A DNA stretch of 64,000 nucleotides. Source: Vanessa cardui. Taxonomy: Eukaryota > Arthropoda > Insecta > Lepidoptera > Nymphalidae. A model generated the notes under the pieces. The model worked only from the letters and a program-made list of their open reading frames with translations, did not search any database and had not been told where the DNA came from. Both the position numbers and the translations under genes were made by a program. Positions 53,001 to 60,510 of the stretch are shown here, piece by piece. Each line of letters opens with the position of its first letter. Position 1 is the first letter of the stretch. The stretch lies in NCBI RefSeq assembly GCF_905220365.1, contig NC_061131.1, positions 4,960,001-5,024,000 on the forward strand, given 5' to 3'.

Positions 53001-55220
53001 AACAGAATAAAAATAATTTAAATTTAATAAACTTTTTAAGTAATTGCTCTTTTTTACTAATTGAATTTTAATAGTATATACCGTGTACAGTTCACTAATA
53101 AAATAACATTGTTGTTTAAATCTTAGTAACGAGCTTAATATATGACAGCTACGATTAAATCTATTACTTTACTTACTTGGGAGCAATGAACTTCATGGCA
53201 ATTTCAATGTCCTGCGGATGGGGCTTATGTTTTGGCACATCCATACCGCGATTTTGAACGTAAGATGAAATAAAATCTGATGAGGATTGCCTAAAAATTA
53301 TAAGTTTTGAGATTTATAATCAAATTAAATTATGATATATGTGAATGTGTAATATAACTTACCTATGAAACGATGGATTAAATGATTGATATTCATGATG
53401 AGGAGGATCAAAGATACCTAAAATATTAAGGAACGTTAATATAGGTTGGTGATTTTATACAATGTAACTAGTTAATACATTATTATATGGTACCGTGTAA
53501 ATTTGGATAACTCTGTCTCATGAGTCGCTTAAGCAAACATGTTTCCGTTAATTGTGGGTTTAGGACGTCGCGTGCATGAATCATAGAATGTTGGGGCGTT
53601 CCGTGTATTTGTTCAGAATTATCAAAATTATAGGTGTCAATGGGTACACTTTTAAAAGGTCTTAATACATTAGGAATATGAATAGGATTTGTTTCTCTTT
53701 TTGATACATCTGTAGGTTTGACTCTTAGTTTTGGGTAATCTGTAACTCTGTTCCTAATATTTTCTTTAACGATATAATCAAAATCTTCTTTATTTATACG
53801 ATGGTTTGAAATATTATTTTCTGTAAGAGATTTCAATTTCATAACAAGTTCCTTGCAAGCTTCTCTGTGACTCTCTTCGTTACAAAGAAATTCATGTTCA
53901 GCTATAATTTTCTTTGCTTTTTGTTTGTCGTTATCTTTAAATTTTATATTTCTTTCTAATTGTCCTTTTTTTAATGAAACAGTTTCTCTTTTTTTCCTCT
54001 CACTTGGATTTAGTTTTGTTGTTTCATTCTTCAATCGAAGCAAAATTTCTATTTCGTCTTGTAATATTGAAACATTTTGTTCTTCGTGAAATCCAGATAG
54101 GACTATCAGTTCTGTTTTATGTACATCATCTTAAAGAAAAACGTAATTAAATATTACAAATATCGCAAAAAATAAAAAATATAAATCATTATTTTTAACT
54201 CACTGTCACTCTGCAGTAGCCGTAATATCAATAGATAGAATGCAATCACTATTAAAATTAAAGATATTATTGCAAGTACTTTCTGTATAATAGAATAACA
54301 TTTTTGACCATTTCGCCCTGAAATTAATAATAATGTAAGTATCAAAATAATATGACCCAAAAAATACTTCACATTATAACCGTTAATTACTCATTAAATA
54401 TAATAATCTCCCACTTTTGTAATTGACGAGAATATTGAGTCCTTTGGGAAATGTCAAAGGATGGAAAAGAGTGATTATAGTAAAAAAGGTGACCTTCACA
54501 AAACGCGTAGGTGTGAAGGCTGTATTCAATGGAGTATGAAGGTTATTGAAAGTATAATTAATAAAAGCAAGAAAAACATTAACATTTCGTTACTGAAATA
54601 ACTGTTTTACTTGTAATATTTCATTGATATTTAGCAGCATAGTATACCCTTACAGAAAAGTGGTGTTATAGGTTGAATGAATGGATGAATCGCAACTAAA
54701 AAACGCCTTAATAAATGTGTAACATCATTGTGTCATGTTTTAAAAAGTAGCTCACGTCTTTAAAATACATAATAATAAAGTCCAGTTTGTGCAATATTGC
54801 AGTACAGCTGATTGATTACTGCTGGCATGAAATTTAGTTACAAGATTTTACCTAAAGTACTTGTACTGTACTTATATCGTAACACAGTATATTAAAATAA
54901 CATTATATATATGTAGACTATTTGAATATAACAAAAAGGTTGTCTAAATAATGTTAAAGAAAGAAAGGCTCAAGTTTTGCCTATATATTTTCATTTGCTT
55001 ATATCAAAATAATAAATAAAAAATTTTAATTGACATTAAGTTATGAACCCTCTGAGCTCCGGATAATGACAAACTTGAGTTATATACATTTATTAAAGTA
55101 AATGAGTATACTTAATAATGAATTCATTCATCAAACAAAGTTACCATCGTCATTTGTCTCAGCTAATCCCATAGGAAGGAGACCGACTATTTTCTTTTCT
55201 TCTGTATTTTCAGCAATCAT
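43749..55220 (-). CDS. ndl: Nudel-like modular serine protease, complete gene (25 coding exons, 2007 aa)
   Basis: Exons on the minus strand, 5' to 3': 55220-55145, 54317-54204, 54129-53494, 53417-53363, 53290-53177, 52953-52706, 52636-52482, 52342-52215, 52112-51932, 51740-51412, 51255-50957, 50865-50750, 50285-50126, 50032-48859, 48708-48539, 48464-48351, 48264-48087, 47996-47577, 47493-47305, 46970-46823, 46259-46097, 45868-45686, 45207-44976, 44804-44676, 44061-43749. All introns are GT-AG with matching phase; the total of 6024 bases ends in TAA. Order: signal anchor, LDLa repeats, SRCR, active trypsin-like domain, LDLa, Ser/Thr-rich linker, LDLa, SRCR, dead protease domain, LDLa, SRCR. 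One active and one degenerate protease interleaved with LDLa repeats is the hallmark of insect Nudel. Drosophila Nudel, about 2600 residues, acts in the perivitelline space for eggshell integrity and to start the Gastrulation Defective-Snake-Easter cascade. Corin-type or other mosaic proteases are less likely. Orthology and function are inferred. Confidence 0.9.
44246..44540 (+). mobile_element. tRNA-headed SINE (family 1) in the last intron of the nudel-like gene
   Basis: Full-length copy opposite to the gene. It starts GAGCCGAGATGGCCCAGTGG, has a B-box-like GGGTTCAAACC, then the family body (CATCGTGAGGAAACC, CCGCATTGGAGCAGCG, GGAGGCCTTAG) and a (GTT)n tail. Imperfect flanking repeats GTTAAAGAA and GTTAGAGAA fit a target-site duplication. 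The window contains seven other copies of this family. The structure matches lepidopteran tRNA-derived SINEs such as the Metulj/HaSE type; the name is from memory. Confidence 0.85.
44676..45868 (-). CDS. ndl: nudel exons 22-24: LDLa repeats of module 3
   Basis: Exon 22 (45868-45686) encodes an LDLa repeat (CDGIRCKRGKC to CEDGVDESKEAC). Exon 23 (45207-44976) encodes a second (CPVGQLKCHNGQC to CGDGTDEPGQTTC) and a shortened repeat (DYLSRVMPSRLCDG, then CHDRSDEDPMYC). Exon 24 (44804-44676) encodes a final one (EDYCVASDMVCDG to CPNGEDERTC). The acidic DxSDE/DGxDE ends expected for calcium binding are intact. The intron between exons 22 and 23 contains an inverted dispersed repeat at 45303-45595. 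Junction phases 1, 2 and 2 agree with the flanking exons. Confidence 0.86.
45303..45595 (-). repeat. repeat family D in nudel intron 22
   Basis: Reverse copy on the plus strand: AAGGCTTTGTGCAAACC, GGGTAGGTAACACCCACTC, TTCCGGTTTGAAGGGTAATT, then GCGCCATTGTCTATGGGCGG. It lies between coding exons 22 and 23, in the same strand orientation as the gene. Confidence 0.8.
46097..47493 (-). CDS. ndl: nudel exons 19-21: degenerate second protease domain
   Basis: Exon 19 uses the upstream acceptor at 47493 (GATTTCAG|ATTAAG), not the nearer TTTCAG, because only this one keeps the frame. It gives LSHHFISVSLGSH, the usual protease strand after the His loop. The Asp region reads RSKVILLHL where an active enzyme has NDLSLLRV, so Asp is gone. 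Exon 20 (46970-46823) is cysteine-bearing (DECDLHNRC, LCH). Exon 21 (46259-46097) reads SSQWAGIISCH, aligning with the segment after GDSGGP in the first domain, but no GDSGGP is present. With His, Asp and Ser all missing, this is a pseudoprotease. Drosophila Nudel also has a second, non-catalytic protease domain. A dispersed repeat (46424-46670) lies in the intron before exon 21. Confidence 0.85.
46424..46670 (+). repeat. repeat family D in nudel intron 20
   Basis: GGTTGGCGGACGAGCATATG at the start and GGCGGGCTTGCACAAAGCCC at the end. Just upstream is a short direct repeat of GAATATATAGGAA. It lies antisense to the gene between coding exons 20 and 21. Confidence 0.8.
47577..48264 (-). CDS. 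ndl: nudel exons 17-18: second SRCR-like domain and start of the second protease domain
   Basis: Exon 17 (48264-48087) encodes LEGYLTKKQDGNWQIVC and HMCRYLGF, an SRCR core matching exon 8. It stops in phase 2 at the same place as exon 8 does. Exon 18 (47996-47577) finishes the domain (CMALYIYC), passes a KDKR basic patch near residues 1440-1443, and begins a protease fold (HLWPWIAKLYVNGKYKC, then WVLMGNSC). In that last motif the catalytic His position is Ser1550 (GNSC in place of AAHC). The donor is AC|GTAAGC. Confidence 0.85.
48351..48708 (-). CDS. ndl: nudel exons 15-16: LDLa repeats of module 2
   Basis: Exon 15 (48708-48539) completes a repeat begun in exon 14 (RCDHKADCEDGTDELDC). It then encodes a shortened four-cysteine repeat (TCLDYLTTYDNKLICDG, then DCADGHDEIDC). 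Exon 16 (48464-48351) encodes a canonical repeat (SCEEDHFLCKRSQIC to CPLGEDELDC). Both ends use GT-AG sites (acceptors GTTCACAG and GATTTCAG; donors T|GTAAGTA). A plus-strand open frame overlaps exon 15 but is only its antisense shadow. Confidence 0.87.
48859..50032 (-). CDS. ndl: nudel exon 14: LDLa repeat plus long Ser/Thr/Asn-rich linker
   Basis: This is the largest exon, 1174 bases, residues about 871-1261. It opens with a full LDLa repeat (CPGFRC to CLDGEDEYNC, about 884-912). More than 300 residues of low-complexity, acidic, Ser/Thr/Asn-rich sequence follow, with many N-x-S/T sites (NTS, NES and NIS early on) and repeated TT, TLT and TIS patches. No fold is recognisable and it is likely an extensively glycosylated spacer. 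The exon ends with FQC, the first cysteine of an LDLa repeat finished in exon 15. Drosophila Nudel carries a glycosaminoglycan; I do not see an obvious cluster of Ser-Gly sites here, so that modification cannot be predicted from this segment. Confidence 0.87.
50126..51740 (-). CDS. ndl: nudel exons 10-13: active trypsin-like protease domain
   Basis: Exons 51740-51412, 51255-50957, 50865-50750 and 50285-50126 cover residues about 570-870. Activation is expected after Arg634 in RAQGR|VVGGK. The triad is complete: His675 in SAAHC, Asp723 in NDLSLLR and Ser820 in GDSGGP. Asp814, six residues before the serine, fills the S1 pocket and predicts cleavage after Arg or Lys. Because its own activation site is R|V, self-activation is plausible, and autocatalysis has been reported for Drosophila Nudel. 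About 60 residues before the activation site hold three R-x-K-R motifs (580-583, 599-602, 627-630). The His, Asp and Ser residues lie on separate exons. The intron before exon 13 carries a degraded dispersed repeat. Confidence 0.92.
50465..50595 (-). repeat. repeat family D remnant in nudel intron 12
   Basis: GATGAATGAGTGAGCCAGGG, then CTGTGGGTCGTAACATTGG, resemble the reverse family D middle segment. Degraded and incomplete. Confidence 0.5.
51932..52342 (-). CDS. ndl: nudel exons 8-9: first SRCR-like domain
   Basis: Exon 8 (52342-52215) encodes GYLHRNYKGNWYAVC and then AHDACRRETGLI, the pattern of a scavenger-receptor cysteine-rich domain (G.W..VC ... AC..LG). Exon 9 (52112-51932) carries the rest, closing with SSAVYVTCPDLLCG, where VYVTC matches the terminal SRCR strand. 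The exon 8/9 junction is in phase 2 just after the CR.(E/L).G motif. The extra cysteine after the domain probably bonds the catalytic domain to the pro-region, as in LDLa-SRCR-protease enzymes such as the transmembrane serine proteases. The domain is divergent, so I call it SRCR-like. Confidence 0.75.
52482..52953 (-). CDS. ndl: nudel exons 6-7: LDLa repeats of module 1
   Basis: Exon 6 (52953-52706) has a canonical six-cysteine LDLa repeat (from CPMGKISC to CDDVSDESRC) followed at once by a shortened four-cysteine repeat (SRICDGYFDC then DEMGC). Exon 7 (52636-52482) has a third repeat (CSEDTFSC to CPNHKDEIDC). The acidic calcium-cage residues (CDG..DC..(D/G).DE..C) are visible in all three. 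LDLa repeats are small calcium-binding protein-interaction modules. Exon phases are 2 in, 1 between and 0 out. The same arrangement (full repeat, short repeat, full repeat) recurs before the second SRCR domain and before the C-terminal one. Confidence 0.88.
53177..54129 (-). CDS. ndl: nudel exons 3-5: charged stem region with furin-type site
   Basis: Exon 3 (54129-53494), exon 4 (53417-53363) and exon 5 (53290-53177) encode residues about 64-331. There is no recognisable domain. The segment is Lys/Glu-rich, with an RKKR site about 50 residues outside the membrane helix (residues 108-111), two isolated cysteines (near CNEESHREACKEL) and a His/Pro-rich end (PPHHEYQSF). Its frame continues through all three junctions in phases 1, 2 and 2. 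It most likely forms an extended stalk. Cleavage at RKKR by a proprotein convertase would release the ectodomain; this is inferred from the motif only. The 55-base exon 4 is supported by clean splice sites on both sides rather than by homology. Confidence 0.78.
54204..55220 (-). CDS. ndl: nudel exons 1-2: start codon, cytoplasmic tail and signal anchor
   Basis: Exon 1 (55220-55145) begins exactly at ATG after a TTTCATTCAG acceptor and encodes about 25 acidic, polar residues (MIAENTEEKK at the start), ending in phase 1 at GATG|GTAAC. Exon 2 (54317-54204) follows a TTTCAG acceptor and encodes a basic patch and then a 19-23 residue hydrophobic helix (about residues 39-61, VLAIISLILIVIAFYLLIL). 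The order of polar tail, positive charges, helix and long ectodomain predicts a type II signal anchor, as described for Drosophila Nudel. An open frame that seems to start at 54372 uses GTG, because the nearby ATG is followed at once by TGA; that stretch is intron. Because an acceptor directly precedes the ATG, a separate 5' UTR exon should lie upstream. Confidence 0.82.
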
Positions 55221-55299
55221 CTGAATGAAATAATGAATTAATTAGTGCTATAAAAGTAAACGCAATTGTTATTAAGATTTTTTCTTAAGCATGTATCTA

Positions 55300-55572
55300 C
55301 ATTTAATAAAATTGGAGTGTCTGTTTTTAATATTAAAATTGCCCTTTTTTTGCTCAATGCATACGTATTTATACACATTTTTTTTTTTTAAATATTTGTA
55401 AGTCTGTCTGTATGTCTGTCTGTTTGTTCTGGCTAATCTCTGGAACGGTTGGACTGATTTTGACGGGACTTTCGCTGGCAGATAACTGATATAATAGAGA
55501 GTAACTTAGCCTACAAAAAAATATATTTTTCGTTATATTCAAAGGCGTACAACGTCGCGGGCGGGCAGCTAG
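55300..55572 (+). repeat. repeat family C, upstream of nudel exon 1
   Basis: Starts TTAATAAAATTGGAGTGTCT, contains (TCTG)n and GGACTGATTTTGACGGGACT, and ends TCAAAGGCGTACAACGTCGC then GCGGGCAGCTAG/T. The same family flanks the Tigger-like element at 11.7-12.9 kb, and a fragment lies at 21.25-21.40 kb. The CTAG/T end again suggests a Helitron-like class, which is uncertain. Confidence 0.6.
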
Positions 55573-55909
55573 TTTAAAATAATATTCCAACTTTAAATAA
55601 ATACATTGTTCAAATTAAAGTCCTAGTATATTTGCTTCACTTAGCTAACAGTATGATCAGATTTAGTATAACAATTCGTATATCTAAATGTGTTCTTGAT
55701 TTTGTTCATATATATTTCGTTTAGGTAATTATGTTCACTGAGGTGAAACATTGTACAGTTATTGACGCATTCCCCTTGTCATTAAAATAACTAGTTTAGT
55801 AGGGTATCCCACGAATCAAAGTCGTTTTTCTTAACTCAAATACGCTTTAGTAGATAGGCCTCTACTACATTCAGTCATCTTATTTACTTCATAAAATAAA
55901 TTATATTTG

Positions 55910-56138
55910 GACAACATCACATACATTACTCTGACCCCAATGAAAGTTGCTAAAGCACTTGTGTTATGTAAAATCAGAAGTAACGGCGGTACCACAAACA
56001 CCCAGACCCAAGATAACATATTAACTACTGAACTTTTTCTTCTTCATCTCTGCCGGGAATCGAACCCGAGAAACGAGTGTACGAGTGGTGTACCCATGAA
56101 AATCGGTGTACACATAACTCGACCACGGATGTCGTCGT
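55910..56138 (-). mobile_element. SINE family 2 upstream of the nudel start codon
   Basis: Nearly full copy, in the same orientation as the gene, within the putative first intron. The plus strand shows ACATCACATACATTACTCTG, then AACGGCGGTACCACAAACAC and the head complement GCCGGGAATCGAACCCGAG, ending CTCGACCACGGATGTCGTC. Confidence 0.85.
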
Positions 56139-56732
56139 CGGTAATTAAAAATAAATTATGTCTAAATAAGGCTACGGTATACAGGCGAAGTGAACGTCGC
56201 TGATTTGATTCTCTTTGCCTTAATATCGTTTACTCTGTTGGCACACATTTAATAGATACACATATATTTAGCCAATTCTACGCGGTCATGATATTTGCAA
56301 AAATAAATTTTATTACTATGTTTATAAAGTTGATTATTCTTAGGTTACAAATCCATGAATAATGACGTTCTTATAATAAGATGAATAGGTTTTTGATCGT
56401 TGTCAATTCGTGTTGTTAGGCATATAAGAGAGCAAACAGACAAGAGGCTAAGACTCCTCACAGACGGATCAGTAAATTATTCTTACCTCTGGTAAAGAAA
56501 GCCTACAAATTGGTATGAACATCGGTATTAAAACCAACCCAGACTTAAATTCTAACCGTTCATGTCGGTTCGAGATGTTTTTCAAAAACTATATAATATT
56601 TTACTTCAATAAATTAATAAGAAAAACAAAAGAATATAACATCAGAGTAAATGATACACTATCTTGTCTAATAATTTAGATTATTATACTTGTAATTGTT
56701 TAAAATATATATAAAACGCAATTAGTACTTAC

Positions 56733-56850
56733 GTTTGACTTTCTGTAATGCGAAACTTTTATGTCACATCGGTCACCAAATGATATTCATATTTTTATAT
56801 ATTAAAATGTAAAGTACCGGCTCATATCATGACAATCCGGCTACTGTTTC
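56733..56850 (-). promoter_or_regulatory. possible 5' UTR exon and core promoter of the nudel-like gene
   Basis: On the minus strand a good donor (GTCAAAC|GTAAGT) ends at 56733. About 75 bases upstream is TATATAAAAAT, followed roughly 16-30 bases later by ATCATTTGGTGACC, which could hold an initiator. This would make a non-coding first exon spliced to the acceptor just before the ATG at 55220, through an intron of about 1.5 kb containing two repeats. Nothing but these short motifs supports it. Confidence 0.3.
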
Positions 56851-57049
56851 TTTATGCTGTTCAACAAATATTCGGGTCGCGTTTTTGTTGATGAAGAGTT
56901 TTACAGAATTGCTGATTATCATCTATTGTTGTGTTTAACATACATTTACATAATGTGTTGAACTGTCTCTTATATATAACATAAATAATCTTATTACAAA
57001 ATTAATTCTGATTTCTTAGAAGTCTGATTTTGTCTTTCTGCATCATTAT

Positions 57050-57232
57050 TACATAGTATAAAACAAAGTCGCTTAGAGGTGTATCCTTTGTATGCATAGA
57101 TCTTTAAAACTATGCGACGGTTTTTGATGCGGTATCTTCATGAGATAGATTGATTATAGTACATGGAATATATAGTAAAGAAACAAGAAAAAATCTGTAG
57201 TGTATTTGTGCGAAGCCAGGGCGGGACGCTAG
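57050..57232 (+). mobile_element. Helitron-like element, family A, shortened
   Basis: ACATAGTATAAAACAAAGTC, then TATGCGACGGTTTTTGATGC, ending GTGCGAAGCCAGGGCGGGAC and GCTAG/T. It is about 70 bases shorter than other copies. It lies upstream of the putative nudel promoter. Confidence 0.63.
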
Positions 57233-58533
57233 TGACCCACAATAATCAACAATTTTATATTAATATTATTATGATATTGATATATATTATGGAGTATAAA
57301 GTTGAAACCAATTAGGCGTTACTTTTATAGTAATGTCTCCACTATCTGTGTCAGGTGTGATAGATTTGATGACGTCACAAAATCTGTAATTCGATAGTGT
57401 CTACAGACAATTAAAACTGTTCAGAATTATTGTCATTGTTTTACTCGACGTTCTTTGGATGTAATAATATAGTTTGGATATTTTATTGATTAATTAAAGA
57501 AAGAATTTTAAATACTTTTAAAATTGTTTTGTTCAAATTAATTATTAAGATACAGCCAAAACTAATGTGTGCAGAAATTTGTAACGTAGATTTTTTACAA
57601 CGTCATCATGCATTAATCAATTTTGCAATTTTCATCAATAACGTTGTATTAATATAACACGCATGAAGTCAAGTTGGATAGCCAGTTGTAAAAAAGTTAG
57701 TGATTTATAAATTATTATAAAATATATATACATAAATTAATTTGGAATTATTATATGTATTTGTTTTCACTTAAAAATATTTTATAAAATATGTGTCTTG
57801 TAATGTTATAAGTGCATGCCGAGACTACCTGTAATTAGTAGAACATTTTCCTTGATTCAAGTTGTTATATTGTACGTATTCAATGTGTTATTGTATCTAC
57901 TGTTGGTTGTCCTAAGTAAATAAATAAATAAATTAATTAAAGACTAGACTTTTAGCAACATCTGTGTATATGTAGGGGCGACGCAGGTCAAATGACAAAC
58001 AACCGCCTTACTAATATGACCAAGCCGATCAATTTGAAGTACAAACTATTTCTGCATTACGTACGTGTCACTGCGTGGGTAAACATAGGCTCTTTCTATT
58101 CTACCCACACAAACATTCTAATGAGACAGTAATTCGATATGACAGCAGAGAAAACAGGCCTGAACCGGAAATTGAAACAAGGGTTCGAATAATTCGAAAC
58201 AAAGGCTCGAATGTACAAAACGAAGAGCGAGCAGGATAATGAGGTCATTAAACTGTAATGTGAATCATATCTGGTCTGAACGTACCTTATATATTGTATT
58301 TGAATAATTCTATTCGTTCATTGAAGCTGCAAAATATCTATATATGTAAATCCGTTGTGTATGCGATCCCTCGTGTACATACTCGTGTGCGTGTTAATTT
58401 GAGAAACTAACAAAAATTAATTATATGAAATAGTTTCAATGTGATCATGAGTTTTTAATTAATTTGTCATTTGAATGTTTAAAGGTAACATCAATTATCG
58501 AAGAAGCATGAAACACATCTAACCTCTATCTCC

Positions 58534-58793
58534 ACATAGTAAAATACAAATTCGCTTACTGTCATCTGCAAGCTTAGATCTTTTAAGCTACGCAACAGAT
58601 TTAGATGCGGTTTTCGTCAATAAACTGAGTGATTCAAGAGTTTTATTCATACAATACTAATATATATTATACAATGGCTAAGCCGACAATTTGTTATCCG
58701 AAGCAAAAAAAGAAAACATAGGTACATATATTTGTTCTTCAAGCTAAAAATTGTTTAAAGATAACTTGCACCCGTGTGAAGCCCGGACGGTAG
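58534..58793 (+). mobile_element. Helitron-like element, family A, diverged
   Basis: ACATAGTAAAATACAAATTC at the start, CTACGCAACAGATTTAGATG inside, CACCCGTGTGAAGCCCGGAC at the end. The terminal CTAG has become GTAG. Confidence 0.55.
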
Positions 58794-59264
58794 TTACACA
58801 TAAATATACAAAGAAGTTAGTTAAAAGCCATGTTGTTCGTATCAATTAGCAATGCGCTTAATATAGCTTCCATTAGTTAATTACTGTTTTTTCCGTCACT
58901 TATTTCCTTCACTTTAACGACAAACAGTTACATATAACAGATTCTAATAAAATGCAGTGACGTTTATGACCTTTTATTATGAGTTATATTATAGAAAGCG
59001 TTACTTTAATTCTTCGCAGTAAATTTAGACTTCTAGTGGGAGATCAATACTGAGATTATAAATGCGAAAGTCTATCTGCCACGTTTAACCAGCTAAACCG
59101 ATTTAGATGAAGTTTGGAATAGAGATAATTTGAATGAAAAAGGTGTGCTAAGTTTCAACAATTTCCGTATTTACAAAATAGAGCCATATAAAAGCTTAGT
59201 GGAAAAACTGAATATTTTTTTAATAGCCGCACCTTTTACACTTTATGTCTCTCAAGTAACCAAT

Positions 59265-59365
59265 GCGTTTATTGGCGATTTAAGAAATTGTTAATATTTC
59301 TTACAGCGCCATTGGTGACGGATTACCACCAGGTGGCTCATTTATTTGTCCGTTTACCTACAACG
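59265..59365 (-). repeat. repeat family D fragment
   Basis: TTCTTACAGCGCCATTGGTG followed by TACCACCAGGTGGCTCATTT matches the reverse complement of the family D 5' end. Confidence 0.6.
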
Positions 59366-59478
59366 TAAAAAAAAGACTAACATCAAAACATTGCTTGACA
59401 ATCTATTTAACTTTTGTCAAAGGGAATTTGAATCAAAGGGACTCCAAAGTGATCGCTTATATGAGTAATTTGAATGTA

Positions 59479-59895
59479 CTGTCAGAGTAAGAAAACCTTC
59501 GTCAGTTTTCAAATTTATTCCTTTGGCAAGTCTTAAACTCTTAGTACCTTTTGAAACTAAAGCACTAAACTGACAACTGCATATAAAATTAAATTCACAT
59601 AGCATGATAACTCGGTTCAAAATTGTGTAACATCTTTGACTACGTCTAGTTATAAAACTAGAATATAGAAAGATTTCATGTTGATTTATATGTTGATATA
59701 AATCAACATGAAATCTTTTTAATGGCGTAATTAGACATTCCATATTTAAATTAGATATGATATTTTCTTCTGAATTGTCAAAATATGCCTGTCAGTGTCA
59801 TATAGGTACGCTCGATCGGTAAAGCAGATTTTATCGTTCATACTTAGCACACGAAAATAGATCTTAAGGTGACGAACCTTTTCTTACCCCGACTG
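59479..59895 (-). mobile_element. TA-flanked MITE, long form (417 bp) with internal hairpin
   Basis: Ends TA-CTGTCAGAGTAAGAAAACC and TTTTCTTACCCCGACTG-TA form inverted repeats of about 29 bases. Both subterminal regions match 10714-10917 in opposite orientation (ATTTTCGTGTGC and AATTTGAAAACTGA motifs). The extra middle holds a perfect palindrome at 59669-59718. A 108-residue minus-strand open frame here is a by-product of the element. Confidence 0.7.
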
Positions 59896-60379
59896 TACCT
59901 ATTTATTTTATTTTTTATATTGGTGCCTAAATTTTATCTTAATTAAATTGGTGGTTAAAATGATGGTAATCATTGTTTTAGACTTTAGTGTAGTAATAAG
60001 ACGAATTATTTCGCCTGAAGTTGTAAATTTTCATGTAATTTGTGCGTATGTATGTAAATGTTTGAAATATGAAAGTCAATCCCTCAAGGCATTGTAATTT
60101 TCATATTATAGTCTCGCGAATATTCATATTAATTGATAAAATTAAATATATTCGATGATCGTGAACAATTATAAATTCAAATTTTTCAATCGATAATATA
60201 TACATATGTAGATAGTAATATACATCAATCAAAATTTTAAATGATTGATATACATAAGTTAACTATTTATATAAAAGTATCAAAGACAAATTTTGTCAAT
60301 ATTGAAACTTTGAAACAAAATATAAATACCTTATATGCATGCATACATGTATGCTCATATTTTATATCATACTTTTAAT

Positions 60380-60510
60380 TGGTGGGTTTGTGTTTAATCT
60401 ACCGCCAAGCAGAAATACTAAGTATTTTGTTGTTCCGGTTTGAAAAGGGTGAGTGAGCCAGGATAACTATCGGCATAAGGATGGAGCGTTGGCGAACGCT
60501 TCACTATACA
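60380..60510 (-). repeat. repeat family D fragment
   Basis: CTACCGCCAAGCAGAAATAC and TTCCGGTTTGAAAAGGGTGA, then GAGCCAGGATAACTATCGGC, match the reverse family D middle. Confidence 0.6.

Noticed and set aside
52647..53021. Plus-strand 124-codon open frame
   Set aside because: It is antisense to the LDLa exon 6 and flanking introns and has no domain.
54154..54372. Open frame on the minus strand that looks like the start of the nudel protein with two hydrophobic segments
   Set aside because: Its first codon is GTG; the nearby ATG is followed at once by TGA. A strong acceptor at 54318 and a phase-matched ATG exon at 55220 show the first half is intron.
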